DNA from: Bacteroidota bacterium
GTDB lineage: Bacteria; Bacteroidota; Bacteroidia; Chitinophagales; Chitinophagaceae
Length of the DNA stretch: 64,000 bases
Assembly (NCBI GenBank): GCA_026391455.1
Contig: JAPLEH010000004.1
Coordinates: 62,001-126,000, forward strand
Reading direction: 5' to 3'
Shown: positions 62,137 to 64,000 of the stretch, piece by piece
How the letters are laid out: each line of letters starts with the position of its first letter
Position numbering within the stretch: the stretch's first letter is position 1
Notes under the pieces: model-generated
The model's input: only the letters and a program-made list of their open reading frames with translations
Databases searched by the model: none
Told to the model about the DNA's origin: nothing
Made by a program: the position numbers and the translations under genes

Positions 62137-62367
62137 TTAAGCATACTTTGCCATCAGTGTTTCAATGAACTGCTTTACATTCTTGTCAGACATACTAGAT
62201 AGTTTTACTTTTTTAGAAAACACCTTCTTCATCTGATTAATTAAGTCGATTTCCCAATATCTTTCAGTTGCAACAATCCCTTTACCTGGTTTTCTTTTAG
62301 TTATCCTATTCATATCGATTTTATGTTTACGATTTGATGAAAGTGCCCGATAATCGAATATACTCAT
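62137..62367 (-). CDS. Small hypothetical protein upstream of apeA (probably truncated)
   Basis: A 76-residue basic protein: FDYRALSSNRKHKIDMNRITKRKPGKGIV and FSKKVKLSSMSDKNVKQFIETLMAKYA. It is followed in frame by a further open stretch (see 61936-62136). It starts 7 bp after the integrase stop codon on the same strand. The basic N-terminus suggests nucleic-acid binding. No family is recognised. Confidence 0.55.
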   Translation of the reverse strand: MSIFDYRALSSNRKHKIDMNRITKRKPGKGIVATERYWEIDLINQMKKVFSKKVKLSSMSDKNVKQFIETLMAKYA

Positions 62368-62374
62368 TACTTGA

Positions 62375-63586
62375 CTAACTGAGATTCAGCACAGCCTCCA
62401 GCGCATCATCGGCATCTTTGTGGATGAAGTTTTGTTGATAGCCGATTGTGGTCGTGATGGATGAATGGCGGTAGAGCTTCTGCAGCATTTGGATCGGAAT
62501 CTTATCCCCTGAAATATTCCCAAACGTATGCCGGGCAATATGCATGGTCAGTTTCTTGTCAATACCAGCCTCGGGAGCTACATGAAGCCTTAGACATTTA
62601 TCAGTTGCGCTAGTCCTGAAGGCAATCGTTCTTTGAGTTTTAAACGCATTATCAAAGTCACAGCCCTTCAGGTCAGGAAAGATCAGATCGTCTTTGTTTT
62701 CCCGAAACTGTTTGTATTGTTCAAGAATAGCAAGGGCCTTGGCCGGTATCTTGAGTGAGCCGCCTTTATTGTTCTTTCCCATGGAATAATGCAGCCGGTC
62801 ATTCTGTAAATCGGACCAGCGCAGGCGAAATACATCAGAAACCCTCATGCCAGCAAAATAAAAAGAAGTAAGCCACAGATTACGTGCATGGTTGTGTGTA
62901 GGGTCGGGCAGGGCGACGTCTTCCAGTTTCTTTACCTCTTCAGATGATAACCCGACTTTCACACTATCCGGGAATTTGATTTTCATCTTGCCTTTGCCAA
63001 ACGGGTAATACTTGGCATCGATCATATTATCCTTGATCGCATGGCTAAAGACCGACCGCACCATCACGATGGCGTTGACCGCACTCCGTTCGCTCAGGTT
63101 GCGGGTTGATTTGATATAGGCCTTGAACCGTTCCAGCATCACCGGCGTAATGTCCTGGAAGGCAATATCGTGACCGATAAATTCTTTGAAGTGTTTTACG
63201 CGCGGCTTGTCGGAAGTATATTGATTGTACTTTCCCGCCTGCTTTAGTTTTTCCAGATAGGCATCAGCCTGTGCAAAGAAGGTCTGACCAGAAGAAGGCT
63301 TGATTTTATTTTTTACCAATTTTGCATTGACATGAGCCTTATTTGTTTCAAGCTCCAGTGTGCTATCTGTGGCTTCAGATAATTTTTTTATCAGAAAGTT
63401 ATTCAGCCTGACGTGGTTCGGAAAAGACCTTTTTACACGTTGAGCTCTGGAATCCCAATCCCCCGGCTTTAGTGCATAGCCAAGATGTATGAAACTTGTT
63501 TTTCTATCTTTGGTAATCCTAAGACAAAGGGGAAGGGTTCCGTCTTTATTCGGCTTTTGACGAAGCACTGCTTTGATCGTTGACAT
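62375..63586 (-). CDS. Tyrosine integrase of the element
   Basis: A 403-residue phage-type integrase of the Bacteroidota form. It has an N-terminal arm-binding region (KAVLRQKPNKDGTLPLCLRITKDRKTSFIHLGY in part) and a SAM-like core-binding domain (DAYLEKLKQAG; FKEFIGHDIAFQDITPVMLERFKAYIKS). The catalytic residues are Arg in FAGMRVSDVFRL, HIARHTF (H-x-x-R), LYRHSSITTT (H) and Tyr in TIGYQ. It lies 139 bp from the attR core with a tandem arm repeat between, matching one next to attL, so it is the enzyme that inserted the element. The ATG at 63586 is used. Confidence 0.95.
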   Translation of the reverse strand: MSTIKAVLRQKPNKDGTLPLCLRITKDRKTSFIHLGYALKPGDWDSRAQRVKRSFPNHVRLNNFLIKKLSEATDSTLELETNKAHVNAKLVKNKIKPSSGQTFFAQADAYLEKLKQAGKYNQYTSDKPRVKHFKEFIGHDIAFQDITPVMLERFKAYIKSTRNLSERSAVNAIVMVRSVFSHAIKDNMIDAKYYPFGKGKMKIKFPDSVKVGLSSEEVKKLEDVALPDPTHNHARNLWLTSFYFAGMRVSDVFRLRWSDLQNDRLHYSMGKNNKGGSLKIPAKALAILEQYKQFRENKDDLIFPDLKGCDFDNAFKTQRTIAFRTSATDKCLRLHVAPEAGIDKKLTMHIARHTFGNISGDKIPIQMLQKLYRHSSITTTIGYQQNFIHKDADDALEAVLNLS

Positions 63587-63600
63587 GTTGTACCTCTCGA

Positions 63601-63623
63601 TTTGGTACAACATAGGTACAACA
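63601..63623 (+). repeat. Right integrase arm-site repeat
   Basis: Identical to 36417-36439, with the tandem GGTACAACA units. An inverted TGTTGTACC lies at 63585-63593, overlapping the integrase start codon, so Int binding here would also repress its own gene. Nothing else recognisable lies between this repeat and attR. Confidence 0.75.
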
Positions 63624-63724
63624 TTTTGTGGTTTTTCTTGTCGCTTTATGGATTTATTTAAGGAAGATAATGATGAATATCAATGGTTTGTATCCATATG
63701 GTTCCATATGAATTCACCGGTATC

Positions 63725-63771
63725 AGGACTGAAAATCCTTGTGTCGGCGGTTCGATCCCGCCCCACACCAC
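63725..63771 (+). repeat. attR: 47-bp copy of the tRNA-Phe 3' part
   Basis: Exact copy of 36323-36369. It contains the anticodon loop, T arm and acceptor 3' strand of tRNA-Phe but no 5' half, so it is not a functional tRNA. The original tRNA terminator follows at 63774-63801. Confidence 0.93.
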
Positions 63772-63773
63772 AG

Positions 63774-63801
63774 AACCTCAGCAGAAATGCTGAGGTTTTT
63801 T
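63774..63801 (+). terminator. Displaced native tRNA-Phe terminator
   Basis: AACCTCAGCA (63774-63783), loop GAAA, TGCTGAGGTT (63788-63797), then TTTT. A perfect 10-bp stem just 3 bp after the attR repeat, where it would directly follow tRNA-Phe in an empty site. In the occupied site it has no upstream gene. Confidence 0.85.
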
Positions 63802-63903
63802 AATTTATACATAACCCTTGTTCCGCGGGTCCCTGTCTTTATCAGACTCATCTGGATTTTTAGTGTATTGATATTCAACAACAAAGACTATTAGCGAACA
63901 GTG
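63802..63903. other. Short chromosomal gap right of the element
   Basis: About 100 bases between the displaced terminator and the palindromes at 63904; no gene or named signal is seen in it. Confidence 0.5.
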
Positions 63904-63978
63904 AATGAGCCGAATAAATCTTTTATTCGGCTCATTTTTATTCTTATATTTGAGCCGAATAAATTCTTTAATTGGCTC
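63904..63978 (+). promoter_or_regulatory. Two related palindromes before a probable Fic gene
   Basis: The first palindrome has 15-base arms AATGAGCCGAATAAA (63904-63918) / TTTATTCGGCTCATT (63922-63936) with a 3-base spacer. The second has GAGCCGAATAAA (63952-63963) / TTTAATTGGCTC (63967-63978) with two mismatches and ends at the ATG. Two similar palindromes upstream of a start suggest an operator bound by a dimeric regulator, perhaps the encoded protein. The first could also terminate upstream transcription. Confidence 0.55.
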
Positions 63979-64000
63979 ATGTCAAAATATAACTGGCAAC
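63979..64000 (+). CDS. Start of a probable Fic-family gene (partial)
   Basis: Only MSKYNWQ is inside the window. A start with YNWQ resembles the DUF4172-Fic proteins of Bacteroidota (YxWQxxDWP). Seven residues are far too few to be sure. The preceding palindromes would suit autoregulation. Confidence 0.3.

Larger units (their letters stand above)
36323..63771. mobile_element. Integrative mobilizable element in tRNA-Phe, about 27.4 kb
   Basis: The element is bounded by the 47-bp attL/attR repeats. It carries a tyrosine integrase next to attR with matching arm repeats at both ends and a MOBF relaxase-helicase. It also has a coupling protein with a membrane partner, a primase-like protein, RadC, DUF2958 and ArdC, plus a serine recombinase and a second integrase. 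Cargo includes Shedu-like, AbiE-like and ApeA-like defence genes and secreted proteins. No VirB-like channel genes, pilin or VirB4 ATPase are seen, so transfer would need a helper. Several A/T-rich genes (45340-46365, 54289-54963, 60510-62367) look like recent cargo among more GC-rich backbone genes. Confidence 0.88.

Noticed and set aside
61943-62140. 65-codon plus-strand ORF
   Set aside because: It is antisense to the in-frame continuation of the 62137 gene, which reads as better protein.
36370-63724. Self-transmissible conjugative element (ICE)
   Set aside because: Relaxase and coupling protein are present, but no VirB4, pilin or channel proteins can be recognised, so mobilizable is the safer call.
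63725-63771. Second tRNA-Phe gene at the right end
   Set aside because: Only the 3' part is present; there is no D arm or 5' acceptor strand.
1-64000. CRISPR arrays, rRNA genes and IS elements
   Set aside because: No regularly spaced repeats, no rRNA signatures and no transposase genes were seen.

Overview
The window looks like the chromosome of a Bacteroidota bacterium, probably of the Chitinophagaceae type. The evidence is the Bacteroidota promoter grammar (TTTG, about 18-21 bases, TAnnTTTG) seen before padR, rho and arsR, many lipoproteins with a Bacteroidota-type signal, an extended Rho, an orphan ExbD, and weak Shine-Dalgarno signals. The family-level placement is inference.

Bases 1-36300 are ordinary chromosome. 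In order: a padR-pspC pair; polytopic GT-C-like membrane proteins; ExbD; a double-domain universal stress protein; asnS; rho; the selenouridine genes mnmH and selD with two secreted proteins between them; an ArnT-like glycosyltransferase; an arsenic operon (arsR, arsM, and an ArsN2-like/ArsC fusion) with no efflux pump beside it; an EamA transporter; a zeta-like kinase overlapped by a 54-codon ORF; an aminotransferase; a tocopherol-cyclase-like protein; several hypothetical secreted proteins; ridA; an exonuclease; a mannose-1-phosphate guanylyltransferase; an S41 protease; a KpsF/KdsD isomerase; an unassigned, strongly structured intergenic region; recQ; and a cyclase-family lipoprotein.

A 27.4 kb integrated element lies at 36323-63771, inserted in the 3' half of a tRNA-Phe gene. 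A 47-bp exact direct repeat marks attL (36323-36369) and attR (63725-63771). The tRNA's presumed original terminator now sits beyond attR, and the element supplies a replacement terminator just after attL. A 23-bp repeat inside each end is probably the arm-type binding site of the right-end tyrosine integrase. The element carries a MOBF-type relaxase-helicase, a coupling protein without its own membrane anchor plus a neighbouring membrane protein, a primase-like protein, RadC, DUF2958 and ArdC, a serine recombinase and a second, P4-type integrase. No type IV secretion channel genes are seen, so it is best read as a mobilizable rather than self-transmissible element. Its cargo includes a Shedu-like nuclease, an AbiE-type toxin-antitoxin pair, an ApeA-like HEPN protein whose upstream partner gene is broken by an in-frame stop, a JAMM-domain lipoprotein with a Gly/Thr linker, and a secreted M28 peptidase.

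The most interesting signal is non-coding. About 130-base nested-stem elements lie immediately upstream of the DUF2958 and ardC genes. The two copies differ in sequence, but most of the stem differences are compensated on the opposite strand. This covariation argues for a selected hairpin, plausibly a single-stranded-DNA promoter that expresses anti-defence genes as the element enters a recipient. Beyond attR the chromosome resumes with two palindromes and the first codons of a probable Fic-family gene.
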